Source of the DNA: Hexactinellida sp. DTS-2022
Taxonomy: Eukaryota > Porifera > Hexactinellida
Assembly: GCA_028753945.1 (NCBI GenBank)
Contig: JAPNXP010000010.1
Location: forward strand, 2,359,042-2,423,041
DNA length: 64,000 bases
Reading direction: 5' to 3'
Shown here: in pieces, positions 47,927 through 59,157 of the stretch
How positions within the stretch are numbered: the first letter of the stretch is position 1
Layout: every line of letters starts with the position of its first letter
Notes under the pieces: generated by a model
Databases searched by the model: none
What the model saw: the letters and a program-made list of their open reading frames with translations, nothing else
What the model was told of the DNA's origin: nothing
Translations under genes and position numbers: made by a program

Positions 47927-48937
47927 CTTGTTCATAATTTTTTTAAACTCATAATAATTAATTTCTGCGGAAGAAAAATTGTTCACAAAAAGATCTGACT
48001 GTATATCACAATGAGTTATGAAAGTATAAACTAACCAAAACAAAGAGAATCTGGTTCACTATAAACTATAGTATACATAGTGTTTCACTAAGTAATAACA
48101 CTAGACAAAAACAATCGAAAAAGTCCAAGAAACAATCGAAAAAAATCAAAAAAAAAAATTGAGAAACAATCGATGATATTTTGGATTGTCGATTTCGATT
48201 GGATTGCCATCCGAATAACTGATTGACAAAATTTGGATTGGATTGTTATCCGAATAATCGATTGACGAAATTTGGGTTGCCGATTCTCCAAAAATGGCTC
48301 GATTGGATTGGATTGTCAATTGGATTGAATTGGCAACCCTGTTCATGACGTGGATCAAAGAGACTATGTAGTAATACTCAAACTGTAGCACATAAAGTTA
48401 GTCCATCAATTTCGAAAAAATTTCAGAAATTAAAACTACCCTCCCCGCGGGGCCCCCGGCATATGCCGCATCTGCAGTATGGTAAATCCGGGCCTGATTT
48501 TCAGATCAGTTTTGTCAAAGAAAATTGAAAGGTACAGGTAAATTCAACATCGAAACCAATTTGATTTATCCAATTTCAATGCATATATCCATTACTTTTA
48601 AAAATATATATATATATGGCCATGGTTGATGATATAAAGACGAAATGCATAAAATTCACAAAATATCCTATGAAGAGACAAGAAGGAATTCATTCGCCTT
48701 GAAATTGCACAAAATAATAACAATAATAATATCAGACCTAATTTTACCCTTCTTTAATTACAAAATTCCCTACAATTCCTGATACTCTCACTCAACAACT
48801 GAGTCCCATAAAGTTTATCTGAGGTTTCCGAGTAATTATAATTGTATACAACGATGAATTATTTCATGATTTTAATTTGTGGATAGTCCAGAAATAACCA
48901 TACATTTAACAATTTTTAGGTGCAGTTCTAGCCATGG

Positions 48938-49930
48938 TACAATGGGCAAACCCGATGCATCTGCGGCAATAGGTATTGGTACAAGTTAGAGATATTAAAT
49001 GTATTAGTTACCAATGGGTTACCTGACACGTGGATTAACTATACAATATACCTTCAATTTTCTAATATTGATGACATGACAAAAATTCCATAAATCGAAT
49101 TTCGCAAATATTTTCGATTATTATAAGCGAACTAGTTGACTGTTGTTACTAGTAGTAAATGTCGACATTTAGATTACAAATAAGCATATAACATTTTAAT
49201 TTCCGCTTTCTACTGATCAATGTGATGTACGAGTAAGAAACAACAAATGAATCTTTACAACAAAACTTAGAAAATTCGATTACAAAATGGGTATATCGTT
49301 GCGTATTTCAAGAAAATCAATGCATCAATATTATTAATTTTCATTTGTTTATCGAATAAACATAGCACAGTGGGCAAATTAGTGGTCATAGCTCAAATTT
49401 TGATGTTTGTGTATTTGCTCAATTTCTTACATATGTGTTGCTAGGATGATCAAGGACCATAGAAATGCAATTTATTTTTTCAAATTCCATCTTCAAGTCG
49501 GGATATTTTAGTTTGAATAACGATCACTAACTAAGTTTTTCCACCATAAAACTCTAGTTTGTAAATAGTATCAAGTTTGAACAGTTAATTATTGAATTAA
49601 ATATTCAATAATTAGGGGATTAAATATTCAAAATTTGTCTTCGAAAACTCAATAAAATACATGACAACGAATTCGGATACCATAAGATATATACTAATTA
49701 TAGAAAAATATCTGGAAACTAGAGGAAAGATTGATACTAGTAGGTTCTCAATGATCCAGAAAGCTTCTTTTGAGTGGTAATACTTTAGAACTAGAAACTT
49801 GAGAACTCGAGTTTTATCTTGGAAACCATATTTAATGATGGTAATTCAAATTTTAATATCTCAACTTAAAGATGGAAATTACAAAATAAATTACATTTCT
49901 ATGGTCCTTTAGTATCCAAGCAATATTTAT
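48938..49930 (-). mobile_element. Transib-like element, copy C, interrupted by copy D
   Basis: From 48938 (TACAATGGGCAAA) to 49365 the sequence is the reverse complement of the right half of copies A and B. At 49610-49930 it continues with the reverse complement of their left half. Its own outer left terminus is missing. Between them at 49366 a plus-strand partial copy begins. Confidence 0.75.
49366..49600 (+). mobile_element. Transib-like element, partial copy D, nested in copy C
   Basis: It starts with an intact CACAGTGGGCAAATTAGTGG terminus and follows copy A for about 230 bp, then stops. No right end is present, so no target duplication can be read. Confidence 0.7.
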
Positions 49931-49945
49931 TTAAGTGATGGAGCA

Positions 49946-50216
49946 CAGGGTTTGATACAGAAATTTTTCCTTTGGGGGGCGTACTTTCCTAGAAACAGAC
50001 TGTTCCCTTGGATAAAGGAGCAGCATATACATGTATTGGCCAAAATTAATGTATTTAGTTTGCATAATCATTCTATGCTTTAATCCTGTTTATATTAGCA
50101 ATTACTTATCCTTTATTTAATAACTATGAGGCAAAGTTAAGACAATTCCTGGGATGGGGCATCTTTCCTAGGGGGGGGGGGATTGCAGCCCCCCCCCCCC
50201 TCTGTATCACACCCTG
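49946..50216. mobile_element. MITE with CAGGGTTTGATACAGA ends
   Basis: Inverted ends CAGGGTTTGATACAGA and TCTGTATCACACCCTG. Both flanks read GAGCA (49941-49945 and 50217-50221). A G11 run and a C12 run (50171-50202) flank ATTGCAG, forming a strong hairpin. CAGGG ends suggest hAT but the duplication reads 5 bp. Confidence 0.7.
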
Positions 50217-50221
50217 GAGCA

Positions 50222-51092
50222 AATGCATTGACATCAAAATTAGATTTTACCCCTTATTTCACCAGTGTCATGGAAAAACTACTGAAATAACCGGTTATAT
50301 ACATAATTATAACCCGATTTATAGCGTAAATAAGTTTCTACAAAGGAAGATGTCCGTATTTCAACAATCGCTATGGAATTCTTTAACCGGATTACAAAAA
50401 ACTTAATGTGCTGGCATTAGTTGGAATTTCAAGTGTTGATATTAGGTTGAATTGAATGTGTTGGCTTTTGGTGTATTATCCTGCCGTTTAATTAAAACAT
50501 TTATAAGACTATCAAGTTATGATATACATGCATAAAAATTGGAGAATTTATTACGAAAAATTTGAAATTCGCTTTCAGTGCTTCTACAAATTGGACAAGC
50601 TTGTGGAATTTTTCAATTTGGTTCTACATTGTGTGCAATAATTTGCATGCTTACAAGGCATGTATAGTCATGTTTTCTCCTCGACTGTAGACAAATTATG
50701 CATTGATTTGATCCTCTGTTATCAGGATATTCTGGTACTTCAACATCAAACTCATACGAAAGGTTGTTTCTTCAAATATAAAACTACTAATGCTTTCAAG
50801 AAATTGCACTGGAGTGCCCCTTTTATTAGTTTATCTTTCGACGTTCATTTTCATCACGCGATTCTTTTACTGGATCTCTCTTACGTGCTGTAATCGTGCC
50901 ATTTCATTATCATAGTAGCGAATTTTATAATTTATGACTGTCTTAAAGTTCCAAATATTTTGATGTATAATTTTATAATTGTCCTGTTACCATCAGAGGA
51001 AGCGAAAACATTTCCGTCATTACCTTTCAACTGATTCAATTAATATACTATTATGAGAGTTAAGTATTCACTAATTGTAACTATTAATTATG
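50222..51092. other. No gene seen
   Basis: AT-rich sequence. The 77-codon open frame at 50660-50893 shows no recognisable motif and is more likely chance. Confidence 0.5.
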
Positions 51093-51097
51093 TTATA

Positions 51098-51725
51098 TCA
51101 TAGCATTCTATACTCTAAGGCAATGCCGCGGTTGAATGGACTTGGACCATGGATGAACTAGTATAATCAACTAAATATATGCGATGCAATTATTCTTCGA
51201 AATAAGTAATCCAGGGTGCTACTACTTATGTAATTGTTTTTTATAAAGGTGGTCATGTACAAGACGCATATTTTTGATGTACCACTTGGTCGAAATGATG
51301 TCACCGTATTGTCTAATAGGCAAAATATGCCAAAACTTTGAACGCATGTAAAATGTTCAATTTCGCTTTTTCAAACAAATTGCTGTGACTAACCCATCTA
51401 GGAGTTATTTACATAAAATATCTCAGAATCAGTTATGATTCTTACCACATTCCTCTGTTGCCTTGGAAACGTGAATTCAATGATTGAGGTAATATCTCGA
51501 GTAGGAATATAGTCACAGCTTAGTCAATGGATCCAATCGATAGCCCGTCCTTAACTTCCTATTCAATGGTAATACATTTCGATGCTCTATCCTCGACCAA
51601 TTTTCTGAGAATTGTGATTATTGTAATATACATTCAAATGATTATATAATTATACACATTTTGCATTAATCCATGGTCCAAGTCCATTCAACCGCGGCAT
51701 TGCCTTAGAGTATAGAATGCTATGA
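51098..51725. mobile_element. MITE with 57-bp perfect inverted ends
   Basis: 51098-51154 (TCATAGCATTCTATACTC...CCATGGAT) is the exact reverse complement of 51669-51725. Flanks are TTATA on both sides. No ORF. Near-perfect ends suggest recent insertion. Superfamily not clear. Confidence 0.85.
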
Positions 51726-51732
51726 TTATATC

Positions 51733-51929
51733 CGGGGTTTTTTTTAAGGTCGATCTTGGTGTAAATTTGCACCAAGATTTTTTGGAATTACACCACGATT
51801 CGGGTCGGCAGCGGCCTCTGCAGTGTTGAGTTACACCACGATTGAGGGTCGGCCGCGGCCGATACAGTGCTGAGTTACACCAAGGCCGCGCTGAGTTGCA
51901 CCAAGGTCTCAACCTTAAAAAATACCCTG
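51733..51929. mobile_element. Short hAT-like MITE adjoining the previous element
   Basis: Ends CGGGGTTTTTTTTAAGG and CCTTAAAAAATACCCTG pair imperfectly. Flanking octamers share TTATAT in register (6 of 8). Inside, GGTGTAA and TTACACC words recur around GCGGCC cores. Confidence 0.6.
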
Positions 51930-52108
51930 GTTATATATACATCGGAATAATACGATCAATCTTATTATGAATTAATGCAAAACTATATTTAGGTAACACA
52001 TGGTAAACCATTGAACAAACCTAATGGCAGAATTATATTAAATTCCGATACATTAAATTCGACCTAATGCCAGAATCGAAATTTGAATTAATGCATTAAC
52101 TTGGAAAT

Positions 52109-52424
52109 CTAAGTTGTTTAATACGCGTATTGCGTGAAAATACGTATTATACGTAATACTCTATCCACCAGTACGTATTATACGTTAAATCTATGATCAA
52201 CCAGGGATGTTTTAGAAGTAAATTCAATAGAATATTTCTAATTCTAGTTGTAAATACAACATCTAGCAAATCATCATATTTGTACCATACAAACTATACT
52301 ACGAGTCGATTAACATTAAAAGAATAACGATTAAACCAAAAATATTTAAAGCAAATTCCATGAGCTCGATCTTATAAGTAAGCCATACGTATAATACCAA
52401 TAAAGGAAGTATTAAACAGCTTAG
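52109..52424. repeat. Third copy of the ACGTATTATACGTA repeat
   Basis: It runs from CTAAGTTGTTTAATACG to ATTAAACAGCTTAG and is collinear with the right arm at 26725-27040, including CTATCCACCAGTACG and GATCAACCAGGGATGTT. This shows that the unit moves or moved singly. Confidence 0.8.
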
Positions 52425-53507
52425 CAAGAATTTCGAAGTAATGCATGCGACCCGAAAAGTGTGTCATTTGTAAACGCAAAAATATAATTTTCCACCAAAA
52501 ATTATGTGTTATCTTATTTTGGTATGATCTTGTTTCTGGAAAAACTGTAGTATTATAATTAATAAAATATCATTTACCAATTCAAAAAAATGTATTTGAA
52601 TTTATACCTTGTTGAAGTAACGGCTGAAAATATAACAAGATATCACCGATTGTTCCCTGAAGAGAGCAGAGGAGTTTTTTCTATTCATGCTTCAAATTGA
52701 CTTTGAATCTTTTTGAATTATCCAGAAAATAGTTATTAAGTGTATACTTGTATTAATTTGTTTTACCAAACTTACTGCTAGCGATATTACTACACAAAAT
52801 TCCAACACCAAACTTATAATCTTTTAATTTATTCATGTTTTTATTCGGCCCTATACAAAATTTCCATATTTATTTTCCATTAGCATCTCACTAGTTGATT
52901 TCCTTTTTTTCAGAAATATATGCTCATTCTTCTGTTCTCACTTCTATTTTGGGTTCTGTCTATCTAGAACATATAAGTTCACAGATTTTCCTTTCTTTTT
53001 CAAGATTTATGTTTCCGTTATATCGAAATTATAATTGGATTACTGAAACATGACCACGCTTGCAAGTGAGATGTCCAGTATCTCTATAGAGCCATATCTC
53101 AAAGCACTACCAATGTCCTATATGCCAACTAGTACTACTAATTGGTAACTATTTTTCATTAAAAAATTATTTCCTCTACTCATCATTAGTATTTTTGAGC
53201 TAATGAGATTACATTGCCTTATTTAGTATGAGTACATTCATTCAAAACTATTATTGAAATATGCAGAAAATGTTTAAGATATCTTTATGATAGAGTAGTA
53301 CCAGTTTGGTTAACATAACATTGGTAGTGTGTGAATTATGACTCATTTGAGAAATGGACACATATGCCATTTCATGGATATAGGATAAAAATGACTTGAA
53401 ATCCCAATTTTATTATATTTATAACTATAGCAACATATTTCAGAGTAGGTTTAACAGCCGTTAATACGCTATAAGAAGCTTATTGTGTCTGGGTTAAAAT
53501 TCCTGTT
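52425..53507. other. No gene seen
   Basis: AT-rich sequence without recognisable features. Confidence 0.5.
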
Positions 53508-53515
53508 GTTCAAAT

Positions 53516-53906
53516 CAGTGGCGGCGCCAGGGCGCCGCCGCTGGGGGGCACCAAATGAACAAACCTGAACCCAGGGGGGCACACCTTTTTAGAAAAAAAC
53601 GCAGGAATTCATAGTTGCGTCGAGACTCGAGAATCCACATATTTGCCCAGTTCACCTTGGCTGCTCCCTCCGCCGGGTGGTCCTGGACGCGAGCACGCTT
53701 AGCAGCAGGACCACCAGCTTTGGCCATCTCATGTAGATTCATCAATCAGAACACTACAAATGTAATAACACTGTTGCATTTAACACTTAACATTGATTGG
53801 GCATTCATGTTTGAAGACTCTGATTGAATCTTGTTGTTCATGTTCAATATTGTTCACATTTCGCTAAAAATATCTGAAAAGTGTGCCCCCCTGGCTCCGC
53901 CACTGG
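53516..53906 (-). mobile_element. hAT non-autonomous element retaining a coding exon
   Basis: Ends CAGTGGCGGCGCCAGG and CCTGGCTCCGCCACTGG, flanked by GTTCAAAT at 53508-53515 and 53907-53914. The minus strand carries an open frame (53745 leftward) starting MMNLHEMAKAGGPAAKRARV with a basic stretch and a DHPAEGAAKVNWANMW segment, plausibly the first coding exon of the parent transposase. A Tc1-like end (AAATACTTTTGGTCGGTTGG) starts in the right flank. Confidence 0.8.
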
Positions 53907-53939
53907 GTTCAAATACTTTTGGTCGGTTGGTGTAGTATG

Positions 53940-55805
53940 TGTCTACTGGATCACTTTTGTTAAAAAAAACACCAACCTAACGCAAATGAGAACTTAGTAG
54001 GCCTTTTCGCAGCTAATTTAGTACTAAACTTTACGTAACTAATTCATTAAATATATCTAGATTTACTAGCTAGCTGGAAGGGATGGATAAGAATGACATC
54101 ATTCTTTGAGATTTTTTGTCACGCTGGGAGGGGAGATCTTCGTGCGGCTCCCCTCTGTATGAAACCTGGTTGGAATCCTGTGCGTTTACAGATGCTGCAA
54201 TTTCGCTGTCTTATTGTGCCTTCGTATAGTAGCGATGGGATTCAGAACAACACCTGGAAGGATGCAACGTCTCAGATCAAGATAGATCAAAGTGAAGTTA
54301 GTTGGGTGAATTGGCAGATATCTTTGGAGACGAGTGGGATAATCAAGACAGCCAGACAAACTCTTTCTTAATTTCCTAAATTACAACACACTATGCGGGG
54401 AAATTATAAACTCAGTTACCTCCATGGAGTGGGAGTAACTCTTGCTAATAATTCTTTTTGGCACTTCGGTTAGTGAGAACCGACGACGACTTCGTCTACG
54501 ACTGGCTCAATTCATGGAGGCCCCTTTAATGGCTAATACTCCGTGCTTTCTCACTAGTTCGGTGATGCCTTGAGACTTTAACATATTTATTTACTATCCT
54601 TTACTTTCACTAGGACTTCGTGAAAGTTTACCAAGATATACTCTATAACAACACTTACCGATATTGGAAAAGCTACGATGCTGCCTCTACTATAACTTTA
54701 GAAGCGATGGTGCCTATGTTATTGAGTGGTCTTGATTCTGGCGTGCACTTTGAAATTTCGTGTTATTTATTCATATACAGGCCAATGGCCAGGGGAGTTT
54801 TGAGGTCTGAGCCCCCCTAGAGAACCTTTGCCCACTCGGTATTATTAATGTCCAATTATTTATACTCCGTTGAATATACGTACATACTAGGGTTTTTGTA
54901 ATCACCTAGAGCCAGGCCCCCTGCAATTCACATAGCCCACCCACTATCATTTCTGGCTGCAGGCCTGTTCATATACCTATTTTAATCGTACCCTAGTAGT
55001 CTGACCTGTGCCCCCTGGTACATTGATCTTGGACCCCTTCCACTTTCTTGTTTTAGCACTGTTGAATTTGAAACCAATAAAATTCAGGAAATACTGTATT
55101 TCTCCGAATAAGCGCCGGGGGTTTAAATAACCGCATGCTTAATAAAACGAATTTTAATATCACATTTTATTCAGATTAGTTTATAACAAGTATAATTACA
55201 TTGATTTATGTAGTTCTTATGTTTACTGTTCTGAAAACCATTTGTATCCACCTTAATAATATACAAAATTTTGAGGGTAAATTGGCCCATGACAACCATA
55301 TGAGCCGGGCAACAATGAGCATGATTAAAGAAAATACGCTAAGCTGATTTATGAATTAGCCATTTAAAATTCAGGTAGTATCGATGGTAAGTATAGTTAT
55401 CAACAAAGAAATCACAGCTAATTTTAACTAATGGCATGGATCATTCTTATCCTCTCATGGAGTAGATAGATTTTTAGTTGATCTTAAATTAACTGTATTT
55501 CATTATTGGTTGAAATTGTTGTTCCAAATTCACAAGTTGTTCTCTATTAAGAAATGTAAAAACAAACAAAAGTCTCGCGTTTTAATTTAATTAACGCGTT
55601 TAATGTTAAATTGAAATTTTCATCATAACAATTAGCTTCTCTAGTGGATTTGTCTCGTATAAATTTTGGAATAATGATTAATTTTTCGAAAAACTTCATT
55701 ATGTTTCAACCTAGTGTTTCTATTCATTATTTAATAATATTAATAATTTTGATTTATTTAAACGCACCACGTGGAAACAACTGAGGATTATTGCATTTAG
55801 GGGAT
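53940..55805. other. No gene recognised; scattered element ends
   Basis: An open frame at 54093-54371 shows no motif I recognise. CTGTATTTCTCCGAATAAGCGCCGG at 55094 is a lone end of the MITE family at 58556. GC-rich fragments (CCAGGGGAG, GCCCCCTGG) between 54780 and 55020 look like hAT remnants. Confidence 0.45.
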
Positions 55806-56241
55806 CAGGGAGGTTACGGTGTTTGGATTTGACGGATTCTAAGTCCATTAAATTCGTAAATTATGGTTTATGGAATGGATTTGAAAAAATTATCGGATTT
55901 ATTCCAAAATCTATAATTTTCGGCTTTTTTATGAATTTGGAAATTATTCTCAAATATATCCAAATCCATTTAGTAATATGGTAACATGGATTTTTGTACT
56001 GAGAATGTCCTTTGTACAATCTAAATTAATATATATTTATTGCTTGCTAGAAAGACTTCTAAACCAACCATTTGGAACTAATCTGTTTGTATAATCAAAT
56101 CAATATGGATTTTGTAATCGTACGGGTTTTAAAAGGATTTAAATATCAGTTTGATTATGGACTGATATGAATTTTTAATTCTGGATGAGATGGATTGTCG
56201 ACTGGAATTGGATATGGAATCCGATCCATTCAGACCCTCTG
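55806..56241. repeat. Possible hAT-type MITE, shared with 39.4-39.6 kb
   Basis: Ends CAGGGAGG and, inverted, CAGAGGGTCTG are only loosely paired and no clear target duplication is present. Internal GGATATGGA, GGATTTGA and similar words recur in both orientations. Confidence 0.5.
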
Positions 56242-56528
56242 TTTACAATAACAATATATCCTAACAGTTTAAATAATATTTGTACAAAAATAATGCAGCA
56301 GTAAATATACTTATAGGAATTCAGTGCATTTCTGAACAGGGTTATTATGTTGAAAGATTGTGTCTTAAATGATTCTGCGATTAGAGCATTTATCACTGAT
56401 TTTTCTAACTTGTTTCATTTTGTTATAATGATGATGAACCTCATAATTCCACTGCCTTAAAAGAAACTTTTCATATAAGATCTGAACAGTCTAGTATTTG
56501 CTTTTAATTATACACTGCACTATTATAG

Positions 56529-58075
56529 GGTCATGTACTATGGAATTATTTAAAGCAAACTCCAATAATTTTTTCCACCGTAAAGATGATATGATATTTA
56601 AATGTGGATTTGTACCCAACTCGATGTATCTTGAAAGATTTATTCTAGAGAAGTCTACGATAATTGGGTCTTCAATTTTCGATATCAATAAACATCTGTT
56701 GCAATCAAATGACCAATCAAAAATGTATTTTATTAAAGAAAATGGTCTCGAAAACTCATTGTTAGAAGGTAAAATTATTTCTAATTTTGAAGTAGACACT
56801 CATTATCCCATGGAAAATATTCCTGAACATTCTAAGGATATTGACCAACATATTCCTCCATCTCCTACTTTATCCATTACTAGTCAAAAAAAGGCGGGGA
56901 TTTTTCGTAAGGAAGCATCTATTAAATTGATTAATAAACAGATCGCAAAATTTCCTAAGTTATCTGATAAGCCTATTCTGGGAAACAACAATGATCATTC
57001 GGATTCTTCTATTCCAAATAATATACTTCCACTTTCAACTCCTTTTATTCCGAGAATACTTGAACAATTTCGTTCCGAAAAATGGTTTACAGATTTATTC
57101 CCAGATCTAAACTCTAAAACATTTCCTACTGATTGTTCTGTTTCCTCTTGTTTTTCTATTATTTTCTCAACTTGTTCAAATACCCGAGAAAATCAATTTT
57201 GTACGATTGGAGCATTACAATCAATTATTTTAATTGATAAAGTGTCCTGTTTCTCTGGTTCAGACAAAGAAAATATATTTGGGATTATTATTGACAAATT
57301 ATTATGTCCTGCTAAACCTATAATTTTTTTAAATAACAAGGAATTTATATTTGCCTCTCTGCAGGTTCTTAATAAATTCTGCTCACCAAAAAGTTCGAAA
57401 TATATATCGTATCTTCTTACCGAGTTTCTCTTAGGTGATTTTGATACACGTAATATTATTCTTGACTACCTCAAAAGTTATGGACTTTCTGATCCTTTCA
57501 AATACCTATCGAGAGAATTAGATAGCTGGAGTATGCTAGCTTTTAACACTTCGTTTGAGAAACCGGAGTTACTCAAGTATACAGTGGATTGGTTACAAGA
57601 GTTAATGGTAAGTATTCGGAATTCTACTAATTCTTCCACATTAATGGTTAATCAATTCCCTAGTTGTATCGATGCTTTGAACCATTTAGTAAAGCGAAAT
57701 ACTGTATTAGAATTACAAAGTGGGTTGACAGCGTCAAAGCCGCGTTCACCTTCTCGCCCTGAACCCTTTAAACCTAAGCATCAACTTAAATCTGTAGTTA
57801 CCTTACCAAAGATATGTTTATCACAAAAAATTATTCGAATGGGAGAAACTCACAATTCTCAATGCCATAATGAACGAGAAACAACATTTGTTAATTATAC
57901 AAAGGCGCCCTTTTTAGGAATTATGAAAAATTATAATTCCCAAAACATATTGTTACATATACCAGTCTACCATCAAAATCTCACATTGTCTAAATCAAAT
58001 CAGAGTAAAACAATTGTGGAAAGATTACAGCAAAAGAGAAAATATTTCCTATTGACGCAGTCACAACTCATATAA
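56529..58075 (+). CDS. Large exon, possibly 3' end of a WDR87/WDR97-like gene
   Basis: The acceptor TATTATAG ends at 56528 and the frame stays open for about 515 codons to TAA at 58073. Sequence is Ser/Asn/Lys-rich and mostly unstructured at first (PPSPTLS, KKAGIFRKEAS). It then has a more ordered segment with EKWFTDLFPDL, FCTIGALQSIILI, KEFIFASLQVLNKFC, LLGDFDTRNIILDYLKSYGL and SDPFKYLSRELDSW, like ARM/HEAT-type helical repeats. This arrangement recalls the C-terminal part of WDR87/WDR97-type proteins, from memory. The exon starts at codon position 2, which matches the phase-1 donor at 21165, so it could be the terminal part of the WD-repeat gene. A GTAAGT after ELM at 57607 could be a donor, but the frame remains open beyond it. 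Confidence 0.7.
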
Positions 58076-58555
58076 ACTTCACATCATAGATAGACCAGTG
58101 AAGTTTAATTCCTTTTTTCACTTGTCATTATAATTACATTGCATTTGATAATTATTTATGAGAATTGTTCTCGAAATTAAAACAAATTTATTATAGTAAA
58201 TTGACGTTCTTAGCTTGCTAGACAGGTTGCATAATTTTCATAATCATGGTTGAAACTCGGTCATTATCCTTTGTAGAACAATAGTTATTTACGTTAAAAT
58301 GCAACAATGTTTATAACCGGTAATTTGCGTAGTTTTATCCCAGTGACTATGGTTAGATTCGCATCTAAAACATTCTTATATTTTAGGTTAGTACTGGTTA
58401 TAACCAAGGTAGTTTCGGTTATAACCAAGGTTATAACCTGAACTAACTATGTGAATAATAAATGGTAGATCCAGTTTTAACAATTGTAAATGGGATATAA
58501 CTGCACATAAAACACTTTACACTATTTAAAAAATAGGAATGTAAATTTTAAAGTA
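58076..58555. other. 3' flank with repeated GGTTATAACC palindromes
   Basis: GGTTATAACCAAGGT is repeated at about 58390-58440. No gene seen. Confidence 0.5.
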
Positions 58556-58796
58556 CAGTATTTCCCCGAATAAGCGCCCCGGCGCTTATTGTTTTCGTGG
58601 GCCAAAATTATCCTGAAATTTTTGTGAAAAATCCAGAATATAATATTTAGGTCGGTTCTAATGGTTTCCACCAACAGTATACCTTCCGAAGTTACCAAAA
58701 TCAACGGAATTACATTACGTTGATCAACTAACGTGTATAAATTTTATCATACCAATGTCATTTTAATTGACCCGGCGCTTATTCGGGTTAATACGG
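58556..58796. mobile_element. TA-flanked MITE with GAATAAGCGCC ends
   Basis: Left end CAGTATTTCCCCGAATAAGC; right end GGCGCTTATTCGGGTTAATACGG, inverted, with TA on each side. The ends contain the further palindrome GCGCCCCGGCGC. A fragment of the same family lies at 55094. Confidence 0.8.
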
Positions 58797-59069
58797 TATA
58801 TTTAATTAATTAATTTGTATACATTTTGTCCACCATTTAAAAAGTGAAGGGCTTATATTTGCCGCATCGTGTCGTGAAGTCCGTGTTGTTTTAGATTGCA
58901 GGAGATATACCAATATTCAGAATACCAAATATTTTACCGCGCACGGAGGCGATTTAAACAATTAATTACAAATAGATATACCACTTCAGTAAATATATTG
59001 TATCATGAACAATAGAGAAGCTCTTGAATTTCTCAAAACGAAACCTTTGTGATGACTTTATGGAAAAAC

Positions 59070-59157
59070 ATAGATTTAGCGTATAATACGTACTGATGGA
59101 TAGCGTATTACGTATAATACGTATTATTACACGCAATACGCGTATTAATCAACTTAG
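59070..59157. repeat. Partial copy of the ACGTATTATACGTA repeat
   Basis: ACATAGATTTAGCGTATAATACG to AATCAACTTAG corresponds to the inner end of the left arm at 26266-26351. The rest of the unit is absent. Confidence 0.75.

Larger units (their letters stand above)
46435..48341 (-). mobile_element. Nested hAT transposon with subterminal TCGATTGGATTG repeats
   Basis: Ends are CAGGGTTGCCAATCCAATCC and the inverted GGATTGAATTGGCAACCCTG. Within about 200 bp of each end lie many copies of ATCGATTGGATTG in both orientations, as expected for transposase-binding repeats. A hAT dimerisation-domain fragment is encoded on the minus strand. The two flanks do not show a matching 8-bp duplication, so one end may have been altered. 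Confidence 0.75.
46159..48496. mobile_element. Outer hAT-type element of a nest
   Basis: Ends are CAGGGACGGATTAGG and, inverted, CAGGCCCGGATTTACC; the flanks ATTTTCAT and ATTTTCAG match in 7 of 8 bases. Most of its length is the nested element 46435-48341. Its own sequence is GC-rich at the borders (GTGCGGGGCC; GGGGCCCCCGG). Confidence 0.75.

Noticed and set aside
47482..48001. Apparent single TA-flanked MITE (CAGTCAGATC...GATCTGACTG)
   Set aside because: It would cross the right boundary of the hAT MITE at 47083-47926, which has a perfect duplication. The two ends probably belong to different MITE copies.
48088..48391. Minus-strand open frames rich in Ile/Gln/Ser
   Set aside because: Translations of subterminal CAATCC/ATCGATTG repeats of the hAT element.
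56491..56799. Minus-strand 102-codon frame
   Set aside because: Antisense of the long plus-strand exon starting at 56529.
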